From Nostoc sp. NIES-4103 (GTDB lineage Bacteria > Cyanobacteriota > Cyanobacteriia > Cyanobacteriales > Nostocaceae), in contig NZ_AP018288.1 of the NCBI RefSeq assembly GCF_002368335.1, forward strand, positions 6,838,494 to 6,902,493: a DNA stretch of 64,000 bases. Direction: 5' to 3'. Below, piece by piece: positions 1 to 9,044 of the stretch. The notes under the pieces were generated by a model. That model worked only from the letters and a program-made list of their open reading frames with translations, was not told the DNA's origin and searched no databases. Both the position numbers and the translations under genes were made by a program. Position 1 is the stretch's first letter. Each line of letters opens with the position of its first letter.

Positions 1-1
1 A

Positions 2-829
2 ATTGGCGGTGGTGCCGCAGAAGCAAAAGTTTATCAGCAAGGCTTGCAAGTATTGCACACAGGTGAAAAACAATTTGTAGAAATTGATTTATCAGGTACA
101 CCGCAACGAGAAACCCAAGGCATTTGTGGTGGCACAATGCTGGTATGGTTAGAGTTATGGTTAGGTAGTGAAAGCTTGGATTTAGTCAATCAAATTATAG
201 ATATCTTAACATTGGGGCGATCGCTTGCCATTGTCACCCCATTTCATCCAGACGAAAAACCCTATTTAGAAACAACAGATATCCCAAATTTACCACTGCT
301 GAAAAATTATACTTTAGTAGAACCCTTACTACCGCCACCCACACTATTAATTATTGGTGCTGGACATATTGCTATTCCCCTAGCACAGATTGCTAAAATA
401 GCAGGCTTTAAAATTATTGTACAAGACGATCGCCCCGAATTTGCCACAAAAGAGCGATTTCCCCAAGCAGCTTTAGTTCTAGCACAACCTATCGACTCAA
501 TTACAGAAATATTGCAAAAAATTCCTAATTTATACGTTGCTTTAGTAACTAGGGGTTATACCCAAGATTTAGCAGCTTTAGGAATATTGTCTCATCTACA
601 AACAGAATATATCGGTATGGTTGGCAGTCAAAAACGAGTTAATACTGTTTACCAAATGTTGCAGTCAAAGGGTAAATTACCGGAATTTTTGCAGAGAATA
701 TATGCACCAATTGGTTTAGATATCGGTGCGTTAACACCAGAGGAAATTGCGGTTAGTATTTGTGCGGAATTAATTAAAGTTATGCGTGGTGGAACTGGGG
801 CTTCATTATCTGCGAAAATGTCAAGCTGA
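2..829 (+). CDS. XdhC/CoxI family protein (5' end outside the window)
   Basis: Members of this family help insert or mature the molybdenum cofactor of xanthine dehydrogenase-type enzymes in the cytoplasm. The frame is open from base 2, so the start lies upstream; the first TTG at 44 is internal because codons before it already read like the family (IGGGAAEAK). Two parts are visible: an N-terminal XdhC/CoxI domain with the GICGGTM cysteine motif, and a C-terminal Rossmann-like domain beginning IIGAGHIAIPLA, followed by DDRPEFA. A MobA-like nucleotidyltransferase follows 58 bp downstream on the same strand, which is the usual partner. No dehydrogenase subunit is visible; it may lie upstream. 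Family call is confident; the enzyme served is not known. Confidence 0.9.
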   Translation: MGGGAAEAKVYQQGLQVLHTGEKQFVEIDLSGTPQRETQGICGGTMLVWLELWLGSESLDLVNQIIDILTLGRSLAIVTPFHPDEKPYLETTDIPNLPLLKNYTLVEPLLPPPTLLIIGAGHIAIPLAQIAKIAGFKIIVQDDRPEFATKERFPQAALVLAQPIDSITEILQKIPNLYVALVTRGYTQDLAALGILSHLQTEYIGMVGSQKRVNTVYQMLQSKGKLPEFLQRIYAPIGLDIGALTPEEIAVSICAELIKVMRGGTGASLSAKMSS

Positions 830-887
830 GTAAAATTATGAATTTTGATCACGCACCAGACGCAGAGGCGCAGAGAGAAAGTGTGAA

Positions 888-1469
888 ATGGCACATTTAG
901 CTATTGTCCTTGCCGCAGGCGCATCTACTCGTATGGGTACTTGTAAAAGTTCTCTACCTTGGCGTGAAGGTAAAACATTATTAACTTATCAGTTAGAACT
1001 GTGGTTAAAATTAGGTTTTATACCTTTAGTAGTTTTAGGTTCACATAATAGCCACAGACAAAAAGATTGTCCTATTGGCAGTTTGGTAGTAATTAATCCT
1101 GATGCCTCTACAGGAAAAACATCGTCTTTACTAGCTGGATTAAAACAGATTCCTCCAGACTTTGAAATATTAGCTATTTCCGCAGTTGATCAACCAAGAG
1201 AATTAAATATTTATCAACAATTATTACAAGCACATCAAGCAAACTCAGCTTTGATTACTGCACCTATCCATCAAGGTAAAATAGGGCATCCATTATTATT
1301 TGCCAATGACATGCGATCGCACCTACTCAATATTCGTGAAGAAACTTTAGGTTTACGCCAAATTATCAAAGACTTTTATCCCCTAATTCACAAAGTAGAA
1401 TTTCAAAATCCAGATGTATTACTAGACATTAATACGCCAGAAATTTATCAACAGCAACTGCAAAAGTAA
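888..1469 (+). CDS. MobA-like (MocA/NTP_transf_3) nucleotidyltransferase
   Basis: A 193-residue protein of the family that transfers CMP or GMP from a nucleotide to molybdopterin. The N-terminal nucleotide-binding signature LAAGASTRMG (about residues 8-17) followed by a Lys is intact, a DQP motif near the middle corresponds to the metal-binding Asp, and the GHP motif of the family (KIGHPLLF) is present. Length matches MocA/MobA proteins. It probably forms an operon with the upstream XdhC gene; the pairing favours a cytidylyltransferase (MCD cofactor for xanthine dehydrogenase-type enzymes) over MobA itself, but this is inference. Confidence 0.85.
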   Translation: MAHLAIVLAAGASTRMGTCKSSLPWREGKTLLTYQLELWLKLGFIPLVVLGSHNSHRQKDCPIGSLVVINPDASTGKTSSLLAGLKQIPPDFEILAISAVDQPRELNIYQQLLQAHQANSALITAPIHQGKIGHPLLFANDMRSHLLNIREETLGLRQIIKDFYPLIHKVEFQNPDVLLDINTPEIYQQQLQK

Positions 1470-1614
1470 ATAAATGTCCGAAAATAAAGCTAACTGGTAA
1501 AGGTTGTCAGTTGTCAGTTGTTAGTAGTGAGGTTTTCAATTAGATTTAAATTTTGCAACATACTTTTGTTTATTCTTACCGCCTTACTTAAATTGATAAA
1601 GTTAGATTAGTGAT

Positions 1615-1644
1615 GGTGCGTTAGGCTTAACGCCATAACGCACC
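1615..1644. repeat. GGTGCGTTA / TAACGCACC hairpin repeat
   Basis: Inverted repeat with 9-bp outer arms GGTGCGTTA (1615-1623) and TAACGCACC (1636-1644) and a further GGC/GCC pair inside. It lies between the convergent nucleotidyltransferase and glycosyltransferase genes. Related short palindromes with GTGCGTT arms occur at 24489-24514. It may help end transcription but has no T-run. Confidence 0.6.
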
Positions 1645-1728
1645 CTACAAAATGAATTATTATTGTTTTTATCTCTGTGTTCTCTGCGCCTCTGCGGTTC
1701 GTTCAGATTAACATTTTTGTTGTGCAAA

Positions 1729-3504
1729 TCAAATTCCGTAAGACCGAGGATAAGGCTTGAGGAGTTTTTTAGCTTGATAGACATGAATCACATTAATCAC
1801 CACCCCACCTCGTCGAATTGGTACAGTAGCAATTTCTATCAGGCTGCTAAAGTGACTTTGATAACTAGCCATTAAGTCATTTCTGCTAATAAATGGTGCA
1901 GTAGTAATATAGAGTGCGTCTTCTCCTAACCATTGTTCAGGTTTTGACCAAAAAGCAAAGCCACGCATATCCTTGCCAATATCAAAGCAAGTAATTGGTG
2001 TGTCAGTTAGAGGTTTTAGGGCCATAGCAATGGGGCCGCCTAAGTAATAACGATTCGTAAATATAAAGCTAGAGTTCTCTAACGCCGCACTCAAAACCGG
2101 AGATTCAGCAAAGCCGCGCCGTAGTTGTTTAATATCAATTAGTTCGGTTGAGGGGTCGTCTTTGGGAGGTAAGAAACCACCCATGAGGGCATATTGACCA
2201 GGCTTTTGCACTATTCCTGCTGTCACTTGCAACAGGAGAATGAGTAAAATGCTACTTACCATAATTCCCGAACCTATCAGCCATCGCCGCACCCAACGCC
2301 GCGATCGCTTCTGCCAAATTACAGCCTGTTGTCCTAAGAGCAAAGTCATACCCCAAAAGCCCGGCATCGACCAAGCTGGCAAAATTTGCCGATATCCTCC
2401 GATGAAAGTAAAACCGAAAATTATGGGCAGTGATACCCATAAAATCAGTAGGTTAGAAGTGTCTGAGTTGTCAGCAGAAACTCGTGTTTTCCGAGAAAAA
2501 AATTGAATAATTCGACTGAAAAGCGATCGCAAACTTAGCCACCAAAGTGGTAATCCTATAGTTGGGAACAGGTAAGCTACTCCAGCCAAACAAACCAGTA
2601 CTACATTCAGCAAATTGTAGCCACTCTTGGGCACCGCTCGCTCTGATTGGAAACGAAAAGATACCCAATCATGCTGCATGTTCCACAACAAAATTGGCGA
2701 GATAGTAATGATAAATAAGCCTAACGCTAACCATGCCCAAGGAGAACGCCAAACACAACGATGGCGTGGACTTGTTAAACAAAACCCAATTAACCCCAAA
2801 CCTAAAACAAAACCGTGATATTTACTGAGGCAGGCCAATCCAACTAAGATACCAAGCAATGCTAAACGGTAACTGGGGGTGTATGAGTCATGCTGAGTTT
2901 TATTTAAAGTTAGGAGATGGGATGAGGGGGATGAGGGGGATTCTAATTGGTTATGTTCGCCGTTTCTAAATGCTATTTCTTTTGGGTAATTGGTATTAGA
3001 TGAGCAAGATTTATCCTGCAATAGACTGTGATTTTGATTATTTGGTTGGCGAAAAAACTCATCAATTGCACAATATAAACTTGCCGACCAAAAAAACATT
3101 AGTGGACTGTCGGGTAGACTGAGGACACCAAAGCCAATTTGAAAAATCGGACAGATGGTGGCGATCGCTAATGTCAAATTGGCAGCCTTAGCAGAAAATA
3201 GCCTCTTGCTAGCCAAATACAATAACAGCAAACTGCCTGTATGTAAAATCAGCGCTCCCAAACGAATCGTGAATTGGGATACAACTCCAGTTACCCACGG
3301 GCCAAAACCAGTTGTCAGCGCCACTAGCAGAGGATGATCAAAATAACTCCAATCAAGATGCAAGCTGTAAAGATAGTAGTAAGCTTCATCAAAAGTGGGG
3401 TAAGAAAAGAAAGCAATTATGGCTCGAAATAGCAGTCCTCCAACCAGCAAACAAAGCACTGATTGATGAGTTTTTCGAGCCAACCATTTCTGAATTATTT
3501 GCAT
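1729..3504 (-). CDS. ArnT/PMT-like membrane glycosyltransferase (GT39/GT83 type)
   Basis: A 591-residue polytopic membrane protein that probably transfers sugar from a polyprenyl-phosphate donor at the outer face of the plasma membrane. The N-terminal periplasmic loop carries the acidic catalytic-type motif FDEAYYY (D39/E40) and YFDHPLL, and a second PDSPL motif follows, as in ArnT-like and dolichyl-phosphomannose-type transferases. About ten hydrophobic segments are visible, ending in a soluble domain of about 130 residues. A low-complexity insert after the PDSPL segment includes SPSSPSS encoded by GGGATGA-type tandem repeats (2913-2940), so an STRR seems to have entered the gene without breaking the frame. 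The acceptor is unknown. Confidence 0.8.
   Translation of the reverse strand: MQIIQKWLARKTHQSVLCLLVGGLLFRAIIAFFSYPTFDEAYYYLYSLHLDWSYFDHPLLVALTTGFGPWVTGVVSQFTIRLGALILHTGSLLLLYLASKRLFSAKAANLTLAIATICPIFQIGFGVLSLPDSPLMFFWSASLYCAIDEFFRQPNNQNHSLLQDKSCSSNTNYPKEIAFRNGEHNQLESPSSPSSHLLTLNKTQHDSYTPSYRLALLGILVGLACLSKYHGFVLGLGLIGFCLTSPRHRCVWRSPWAWLALGLFIITISPILLWNMQHDWVSFRFQSERAVPKSGYNLLNVVLVCLAGVAYLFPTIGLPLWWLSLRSLFSRIIQFFSRKTRVSADNSDTSNLLILWVSLPIIFGFTFIGGYRQILPAWSMPGFWGMTLLLGQQAVIWQKRSRRWVRRWLIGSGIMVSSILLILLLQVTAGIVQKPGQYALMGGFLPPKDDPSTELIDIKQLRRGFAESPVLSAALENSSFIFTNRYYLGGPIAMALKPLTDTPITCFDIGKDMRGFAFWSKPEQWLGEDALYITTAPFISRNDLMASYQSHFSSLIEIATVPIRRGGVVINVIHVYQAKKLLKPYPRSYGI
2913..2940. repeat. In-frame STRR (GGGGATGA type) inside the glycosyltransferase gene
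   Basis: The block of GGGATGAGG units is the same motif as the intergenic STRRs near 19170-19200 and 58120-58155. Here it sits inside a coding sequence and is translated on the minus strand as a Ser/Pro-rich stretch in a loop of the membrane protein. Confidence 0.7.
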
Positions 3505-3561
3505 TGACTCGAATTTATCCCCTAATTATAAAAAGTAACTTTAATTGCAAAACCATGAATT

Positions 3562-4215
3562 ATACCAATTCTCTAAAATCCGGCAACAGATAGAGCCTCA
3601 AGAATGTGCTTTCGTCCGGCAATAGATGCAATGATAGATTTGGTTAAACGTCCAAGTTTGAAGTAGAGTGCAGAACGTAATTTGTCAAGAGTTTTTGGCA
3701 TTAACCAACGAAGATGGCGTTTCAGGTATTGCCAAATTTGTTCAATGGGATTCAATTCTGGAGAATGTGAGGGCTGAAAAAATAAAATGATATTATCAGG
3801 CACACGAAGACGTTTAGCTTTATGAAACGCGCCGTTATCCAATTGTAGAATTAAAAAGCTATCACTAAAGTGTTGAGCCACTAAATCTAAAAATATCTGA
3901 AAGCAGTCAGTATTTAGGTGCGAGAACTCCCAAAAGAAATGCTCTCCAGTTAAAGGTTCGATAATTCCATATAGATATGTTGCCTGAAACTTCCATTGAT
4001 GTAAGCCAACCGACTTTACCCCTTTGGCAGTGATTTTTTTACCTGTAATAGTCTTTAATCCAATGCGTGTTTCATCTGCACAGAAAAACCTGACTGTTGC
4101 CGTTGTGCATAACACTGTGACACAAAAATAATGCAGCATGGCTAGGTTGTCTGCTATTTTTTTTTAAAGGCTTCTACATTTTCTCATGTGTTGTCCTATT
4201 TTGGCGAATTGGTAT
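3562..4215 (-). mobile_element. IS630-type element, internally deleted
   Basis: The element is bounded by imperfect terminal inverted repeats of about 28 bp. The left end (3562-3589) begins ATACCAATTCTCTAAAAT; the right end, read on the minus strand from 4215, begins ATACCAATTCGCCAAAAT; about 22 of 28 positions agree. TA flanks both CCAATTC termini, consistent with the TA target preference of IS630/Tc1-mariner elements. It is only 654 bp long, far shorter than a complete IS630 (over 1 kb), because the N-terminal part of the transposase is missing. The left terminus has a close free-standing copy in inverted orientation at 10704-10728. Confidence 0.75.
3573..4139 (-). pseudogene. IS630 family transposase, C-terminal DDE part only
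   Basis: 188 residues remain of a transposase normally about 330-350 long. The DDE catalytic triad is readable: ADETR (D22), LQLDNGAFH (D101) and LNPIEQIW (E133), all family hallmarks. The N-terminal helix-turn-helix DNA-binding half is absent and no homologous reading frame lies between this ORF and the right inverted repeat, so the product should not transpose by itself. The stop lies within the left inverted repeat, as usual for these elements. Confidence 0.85.
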
Positions 4216-4331
4216 TAGTAAAGGTTGTCCCGTTTTGTCTGGATTCCACCCCACCCCCGGCAAAATAAATCGATGGAGATTTTAGATCCGAATGGCACGC
4301 TTGAAAACGTGAAACTTTTGTTGTGACTGGT

Positions 4332-4421
4332 GTAGGGGTTGCATGGTGATGGTGTGTAGGGCAGAGAGTTGATTTATAAGTATTATTATTTGGCTTTAGT
4401 TCTTGACCATGCAACCCCTAC
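4332..4421. repeat. 15-bp perfect inverted repeat with long spacer
   Basis: Arms GTAGGGGTTGCATGG (4332-4346) and its exact complement (4407-4421) enclose 60 bp. It lies in the gene-poor stretch 4216-4654 between the IS630 remnant and the truncated Uma2 gene. An ORF through it (4196-4414) has no recognisable protein character. It may be a MITE relic or a structured transcript. Confidence 0.5.
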
Positions 4422-4654
4422 CCCCTTACACCCTAAAAGCCAACTACATCAAGGGTTGGCGTTTAACGAGCGTGCGATTGGATTTTAGATCCTATGATCA
4501 GAGAAAGGGTGTAGGAAACTATCGCTTGCCATTAGCCTAACTCAAGCTGTTATTTCAAAACTACGCCAAAAAAATCAGCCAAGACTCATAGACAAAGCTG
4601 TACATCTTGATAGCATTGAGTAAAGTAAGCGTCAGCTTGTTTGGAGTGAGGGCG

Positions 4655-4888
4655 ATGTACGCAACCGTTACACAACCACTGACTTTTGAAGAGTTTCTTG
4701 TCTGGGACGATGGTTCAGGCAGACAATTTGAGCTATTGGATGGGATTCCTGGGCCATTATCAGAACCAAACGCAAATCATGAGGATTTGATTCATCGGCT
4801 GTGTACTTATTTAGAAAATTACTGCCAAGAGAATAATTTGCCTTACGTGTCGCGCCAGTCCAAGGTCAACAGTCAAAAGTCCAAATAA
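4655..4888 (+). pseudogene. Uma2 family (DUF820) putative restriction endonuclease, 3'-truncated
   Basis: The N-terminal part is typical of cyanobacterial Uma2/DUF820 proteins (PD-(D/E)XK nuclease fold): LTFEEFLVWDDGSGRQFELLDG, then NANHEDLIHRL. Family members run to about 190-200 residues; this one stops after 77 residues. The C-terminal residues are encoded by the heptameric repeat array at 4864-4923 (GTCAACAGTCAAAAGTC-type units), so the gene has lost its nuclease core at an STRR. An upstream TTG at 4607 extends the frame, but the protein family starts at MYATVTQPLT, hence the ATG at 4655. Confidence 0.75.
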
Positions 4889-4923
4889 CCCAAATTTAAG
4901 ACTATTGACTATTGACTATTGAC
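4864..4923. repeat. STRR array (GTCAAAA / GACTATT heptamers)
   Basis: GTCAACAGTCAAAAGTCC is followed by GACTATTGACTATTGACTATTGACTG. The two halves are complementary in type and can fold back on each other. The array replaces the 3' part of the Uma2 gene. Confidence 0.7.
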
Positions 4924-5078
4924 TGCCATCGCAGAAAATATATGTGCTAGTTGCATAAGTCCTGACATTGTTCCTTAGCAGCAACATCTATGAGCGGTAA
5001 CTCAAATCATTATCGAATTTCTGGGAAATTTATGAATAAATTAAGGCTTGCTATAAGATTGAAAACAAAATTGAGCTA

Positions 5079-5399
5079 ATGTTTGGGGATAATTTAACCC
5101 AAGTCGTCTTTCAGAGGTTTGGTATAATTATACCCCCACTGCACTGGGAGTCCATAATTCTGCATATATTTATGAGTAGTTTAATTTTATTATTAATAGG
5201 TTTTGGAATTTTTTTCTTAGCTTGGAAGACTAAAAACGAAATTAATCGCATTACTGCAATGTTCAGCGGCACAATTTCTCTAATTTGGGGGTTGGCTCTA
5301 GCTCCATTGTCATTGCAATTATTTATTGAAATTGTCTCACTTTTAGCAGCTTTCTCTATTTGTATGCGTTGTTTAGGTTGTGGCTTAAAGCGCGAATAA
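5079..5399 (+). CDS. Hypothetical small membrane protein
   Basis: 106 residues; I do not recognise a family. Two or three hydrophobic segments are visible (about residues 27-48, 58-80 and 80-95), separated by a short KTKNE loop. The C-terminus has a Cys-rich end (CMRCLGCGLKRE). It sits alone between the Uma2 remnant and the AraC regulator, inside the segment bounded by IS630-type ends. Coding status rests on length and hydrophobic pattern only. Confidence 0.5.
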   Translation: MFGDNLTQVVFQRFGIIIPPLHWESIILHIFMSSLILLLIGFGIFFLAWKTKNEINRITAMFSGTISLIWGLALAPLSLQLFIEIVSLLAAFSICMRCLGCGLKRE

Positions 5400-5567
5400 C
5401 TCTTAACTTGCACATTTTATAACCCTTATACAGTAAGGCTTTGATAAATCTCAGAAAAATGTGCTTGTTTCATATTTTGCGGGAGCGAAGAACGCGCCCG
5501 TGGGAGGCTCAGATCTTGCACCTCTACGTACAACCCCAGATAAAGTAAAAAGAGAAGGAGCCAAGCA

Positions 5568-6467
5568 ATGGTAACTTCAGATCTCTTAGTTGTTGACTTT
5601 GTTCAGCAGGATGATGTGCTGAAGCTTTACCCTGAAGCGCCATTACTCTCCAGTGACAAAGCAGGATGGGACGGCATTCAACTGCAATATCATCACCATC
5701 CACCGCATCAGTTGGCAGAAAATTATTCCAGGCAACATCGCATTATCATTCACGATCGCAGTCCTTCGCCGCCAATGGTTGAAGAGATGATCGAGCATCG
5801 TTTTCAAAAGCGGCAATTTGGATATGGCGATGTGACGGTTGTGCCAGCTGATGTCCTCAATTCGGCTTATTGGAACACCGAGTACGAATTTATTACTCTC
5901 AGTTTTGAGGCGAGGACGTTTGCAAGTCATACCTTCGATCTGACGACTGCTACTGATGTCGAGCTTATCCCCAGTTTCAGCAAACCTGACCCGCTAATTT
6001 CCAGTCTTGGTTTCGCGCTCAAATCAGAGCTTGAGTCTAGCAAAGTTGCCAGTCGTCTCTATATTAATTCGTTAACAGCTGCTCTGATGACTCATTTATT
6101 GCGGCACTACTCAGCCCAAAGATCTATCTCTAGACCTCAGAGTGGTTTAGCCAAAAGACAATTGCAGCAGGTGATTGATTTCATTCATCAGCACCTTGAG
6201 CAGGACTTGGCGCTTGCCGAACTGGCAGCCATTGTGCAAATGAGTCCGAGTTATTTTTCAACGTTATTCAAACATTCGACCGGGCTAGCACCACATCAGT
6301 ATGTGATTCAGTGCAGAGTTGAGCGCGCCAAGCAATTGCTACGACAAAGTAACTTGACGATCGCAGAAATTGCTTACAGTCTTGGCTTCACCCATCAAAG
6401 CCACCTCAGCCGACACTTCAAACGATTGGTGGGCGTAAGTCCCAAAGCATTTCTCAAAAGTCAGTAA
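5568..6467 (+). CDS. AraC family transcriptional regulator
   Basis: A 299-residue regulator. The N-terminal two thirds look like a cupin-type ligand-sensing domain without an obvious ligand. The C-terminal about 85 residues form the double helix-turn-helix of AraC/XylS proteins: DLALAELAAIVQMSPSYFSTLF for the first helix pair and LTIAEIAYSLGFTHQSHLSR for the second, ending GVSPKAF. AGAAGGAG lies before the ATG. Two MFS transporters and a porin follow on the same strand and are its likely targets. This cluster has rather higher GC and no STRRs compared with its surroundings. Confidence 0.92.
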   Translation: MVTSDLLVVDFVQQDDVLKLYPEAPLLSSDKAGWDGIQLQYHHHPPHQLAENYSRQHRIIIHDRSPSPPMVEEMIEHRFQKRQFGYGDVTVVPADVLNSAYWNTEYEFITLSFEARTFASHTFDLTTATDVELIPSFSKPDPLISSLGFALKSELESSKVASRLYINSLTAALMTHLLRHYSAQRSISRPQSGLAKRQLQQVIDFIHQHLEQDLALAELAAIVQMSPSYFSTLFKHSTGLAPHQYVIQCRVERAKQLLRQSNLTIAEIAYSLGFTHQSHLSRHFKRLVGVSPKAFLKSQ

Positions 6468-6634
6468 GAATGTGTCCAAAAACTCAAGAATGTGCAAGAC
6501 AGCATTGAAGCGGTTTTGTAGAGTTATTTTATAAAGTGCAGCTATAGCAGCTGAAGTTTGCTGGAACAATCGCATATTTAATGCAAAACCAAGGCTTTTT
6601 TGACAGATACAACTTGGATTTCAGGAGTTTCACA

Positions 6635-7774
6635 ATGAAACGACCCCAGTTCATTGTGGCAGTAGCCATTTTCCTCATCACCCACGCAACGAATTTGCAA
6701 ATTCCCCTGTACGGTACTTATGCAAAGATGGCAGGTTTTGGTAGTGGTGTTTCGGCGATCGCTTTCTCAACCTACATTGCAGGATTGGTGCCAACGCTGG
6801 TTCTGCTGGGTGGAGCCTCTGACCGGATTGGACGCAAAACTGTCATCCTCACAAGTTTGCTATTGGCTTGTGTCGCAACGTTTTTAATGATTGTTCAGCC
6901 GAGTATCCACACGCTGTTCGTCACACGAGTTCTACAAGGAATTGGCGTTGCTTTCATAACTGGAACAGCAACGGCATACCTATCAACGCTGATGCCACAA
7001 AATGCCACGAAGGTTGCTGCTTACGTCAGCTTAACTACTGCTTTGGGCTTTTCCAGTGGTGCGCTGTTTACGAATGCCGCTTTGTTTTATCGCTATTCAC
7101 TGGTGCCGTTTAGCTATTGGGTCGTCTTTATTTTGCTTCTGGGCTGTATTGGTTTAACCATTAGTATTCCAGAACAGGCAACGGCTTCAGCAGCGTTGAT
7201 CCGGCTGCCAAGTTTCTCAATGGGCGCAGTTTGGGCAGGGTTAGCGATCGCATTGGCATGGTCTTTGGCAGGAATTGTCGGTGTCATTTTACCTACCCAG
7301 CTAACAAGATATGGGCTACCGAACTGGGCAGGTCTAATGCTATTCATCATTACGATCGCAGGGGTTGTGTTTCAACCTTTTGCCCGTCGGCTAGAGGCAC
7401 GGCGATCGCTTCAGATCGGTGCTGTCCTGCTGGTAGCTGGCTATTTTAGCTTCACATGTGGAGCGTGGCTTGGTCATTTAGGGTTGGTGCTGGCAGGAGT
7501 GGCGATCGCTGGAACAGCGTGCTACGGGTTCACCTACCTGGGCGGATTGGCTGAAGTGGTACAGATCAGCGGCACTCAATCTGCGAGATTCACCTCTGGC
7601 TATTTTGTCTGCGCTTATTTGGGGTACGGCATCCCTGTAATTCTGATTGGCTTTGTGTCTGACAAATTTGGCGTGATGCAGGCGTTATTTGGCTTTGGCG
7701 CAGTCTTGCTGGTTTGCAATGCCCTACTCTTTGTCAGATATCAACGAATAGCAAAAAACCAGTATCTTGCCTAG
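6635..7774 (+). CDS. MFS transporter (first of a tandem pair)
   Basis: A 379-residue, 12-helix major facilitator protein. The loop 2-3 signature appears as GGASDRIGRKTVIL. The frame is open from an ATG at 6581, but the ATG at 6635 has AGGAG eight bases upstream (6623-6627) and starts directly before the first membrane helix (RPQFIVAVAIFLITH). Located 167 bp after the AraC gene and 92 bp before a second MFS gene. The MFS family includes drug, sugar and siderophore exporters; the substrate cannot be read from sequence. Confidence 0.88.
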   Translation: MKRPQFIVAVAIFLITHATNLQIPLYGTYAKMAGFGSGVSAIAFSTYIAGLVPTLVLLGGASDRIGRKTVILTSLLLACVATFLMIVQPSIHTLFVTRVLQGIGVAFITGTATAYLSTLMPQNATKVAAYVSLTTALGFSSGALFTNAALFYRYSLVPFSYWVVFILLLGCIGLTISIPEQATASAALIRLPSFSMGAVWAGLAIALAWSLAGIVGVILPTQLTRYGLPNWAGLMLFIITIAGVVFQPFARRLEARRSLQIGAVLLVAGYFSFTCGAWLGHLGLVLAGVAIAGTACYGFTYLGGLAEVVQISGTQSARFTSGYFVCAYLGYGIPVILIGFVSDKFGVMQALFGFGAVLLVCNALLFVRYQRIAKNQYLA

Positions 7775-7866
7775 TCATCTTGATTTATAAGCTGCAATCT
7801 TACTCATACAACACCTGATGTAATTGTTTTTTTGACTCTACAAACAGGTTTTAAGAGGATTAATCC

Positions 7867-9018
7867 TTGATTATGAATCGCAATATCGTTTGGCTAATGG
7901 CAATTACCAGTGGGGCTGCTGCTGCCAACCTGTATTACAACCAACCCCTGCTTGCAGCAATTACTCAGAATTTGAACGCCTCTGTTCAAGACGCAGGATT
8001 AATTCCGACGTTGGGACAAATTGGCTATGCAATGGGCAACTTTTTCATCGTTCCTCTCGGCGATCTTCTAGAGCGCAAACGTTTGCTCGTTAACATGCTC
8101 ATTGGAACTGCTCTAGCTTTAGCTGCGGCTGCCGTTTCTCCTACTATTGGCTGGTTAATTATTGCTAGCTTAATCGTTGGAGTAACAACAATCGTACCTC
8201 AGATCGCGGTTCCCTTTGCAGCTTTACTTGCTCCTGCGGCAGTGCGGGGCAAAGTTGTCGGCACAGTCATGAGCGGACTGCTGATTGGCATTCTTCTCGC
8301 CCGGACGGTGAGTGGCTTTATTGGTGCAGAACTAGGTTGGCGGGCAATCTATTGGATTGCGAGTGGCGTCATGTTGATGTTAGCGCTCGTTCTGTTTCGG
8401 GTGCTGCCCAACAGTCAGCCTGCGGTCATGTTTACTTACCGAGAATTGATGCGATCGATGTTGAAGTTGGTTCGAGAGCCTGTGTTGCAACAAGCTTCAA
8501 TTACAGGTGCAATGGCTTTCGGGGCATTTAGCGTTTTTTGGAGTACCTTGATTTTTCTATTAGAACAACCACCTTATCAATATGGCAGCGAGGTCGCTGG
8601 GTTGTTTGGGTTGATTGGGGTCGTTGGAGCTGCAAGCGCGCCACTAGCTGGCAAACTTGCTGATCGCAGAAGTCCTATACTGGCGATTGCACTGGGCTTA
8701 CTCGCAACTACTGTGTCTTTCCTGGTGTTTTGGTTGTTTGGATACCAACTATGGGGACTGATTGTTGGCGTGATTTTGTTAGATATGGGGGTACAGGTGA
8801 CAACAGTATCCAACCAGGCATTGATTTACAGGCTACCTGAAGAAACGCATAGCCGTTTGAATGCGCTGTTTGTCACATTCTATTTCTTTGGTGGCGCGAT
8901 CGGTTCATTCCTGGGTGCTTACGGCTGGAATCTCTGGCGATGGAATGGAGTTTGTACCGCCGGGATGTTTTTGTTGATCGTTGCTTTTGCAGCACTCACG
9001 CTTGGACGTAAGCGTTAA
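7867..9018 (+). CDS. MFS transporter (second of a tandem pair)
   Basis: A 383-residue 12-helix MFS protein. An early motif NLYYNQPLLAAI and the loop signature PLGDLLERKRLL are like YgaY/YdhP-type exporters. AAGAGGA (7853-7859) lies seven bases before a TTG at 7867 and thirteen before the ATG at 7873; the first spacing is better, so the TTG is given, but the difference is only two residues. Probably co-transcribed with the preceding MFS gene and the porin 26 bp downstream. A two-transporter plus outer-membrane-channel arrangement suggests export or exchange of a small molecule across both membranes; inference. Confidence 0.87.
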   Translation: MIMNRNIVWLMAITSGAAAANLYYNQPLLAAITQNLNASVQDAGLIPTLGQIGYAMGNFFIVPLGDLLERKRLLVNMLIGTALALAAAAVSPTIGWLIIASLIVGVTTIVPQIAVPFAALLAPAAVRGKVVGTVMSGLLIGILLARTVSGFIGAELGWRAIYWIASGVMLMLALVLFRVLPNSQPAVMFTYRELMRSMLKLVREPVLQQASITGAMAFGAFSVFWSTLIFLLEQPPYQYGSEVAGLFGLIGVVGAASAPLAGKLADRRSPILAIALGLLATTVSFLVFWLFGYQLWGLIVGVILLDMGVQVTTVSNQALIYRLPEETHSRLNALFVTFYFFGGAIGSFLGAYGWNLWRWNGVCTAGMFLLIVAFAALTLGRKR

Positions 9019-9044
9019 CCATTCTAAAAATCTACTGTTGAAGT

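Noticed and set aside
4196..4414. 72-codon ORF on the minus strand near the IS630 remnant
   Set aside because: Low-complexity HHHH/TTPTP content produced by an inverted repeat; no protein character and no ribosome binding site.
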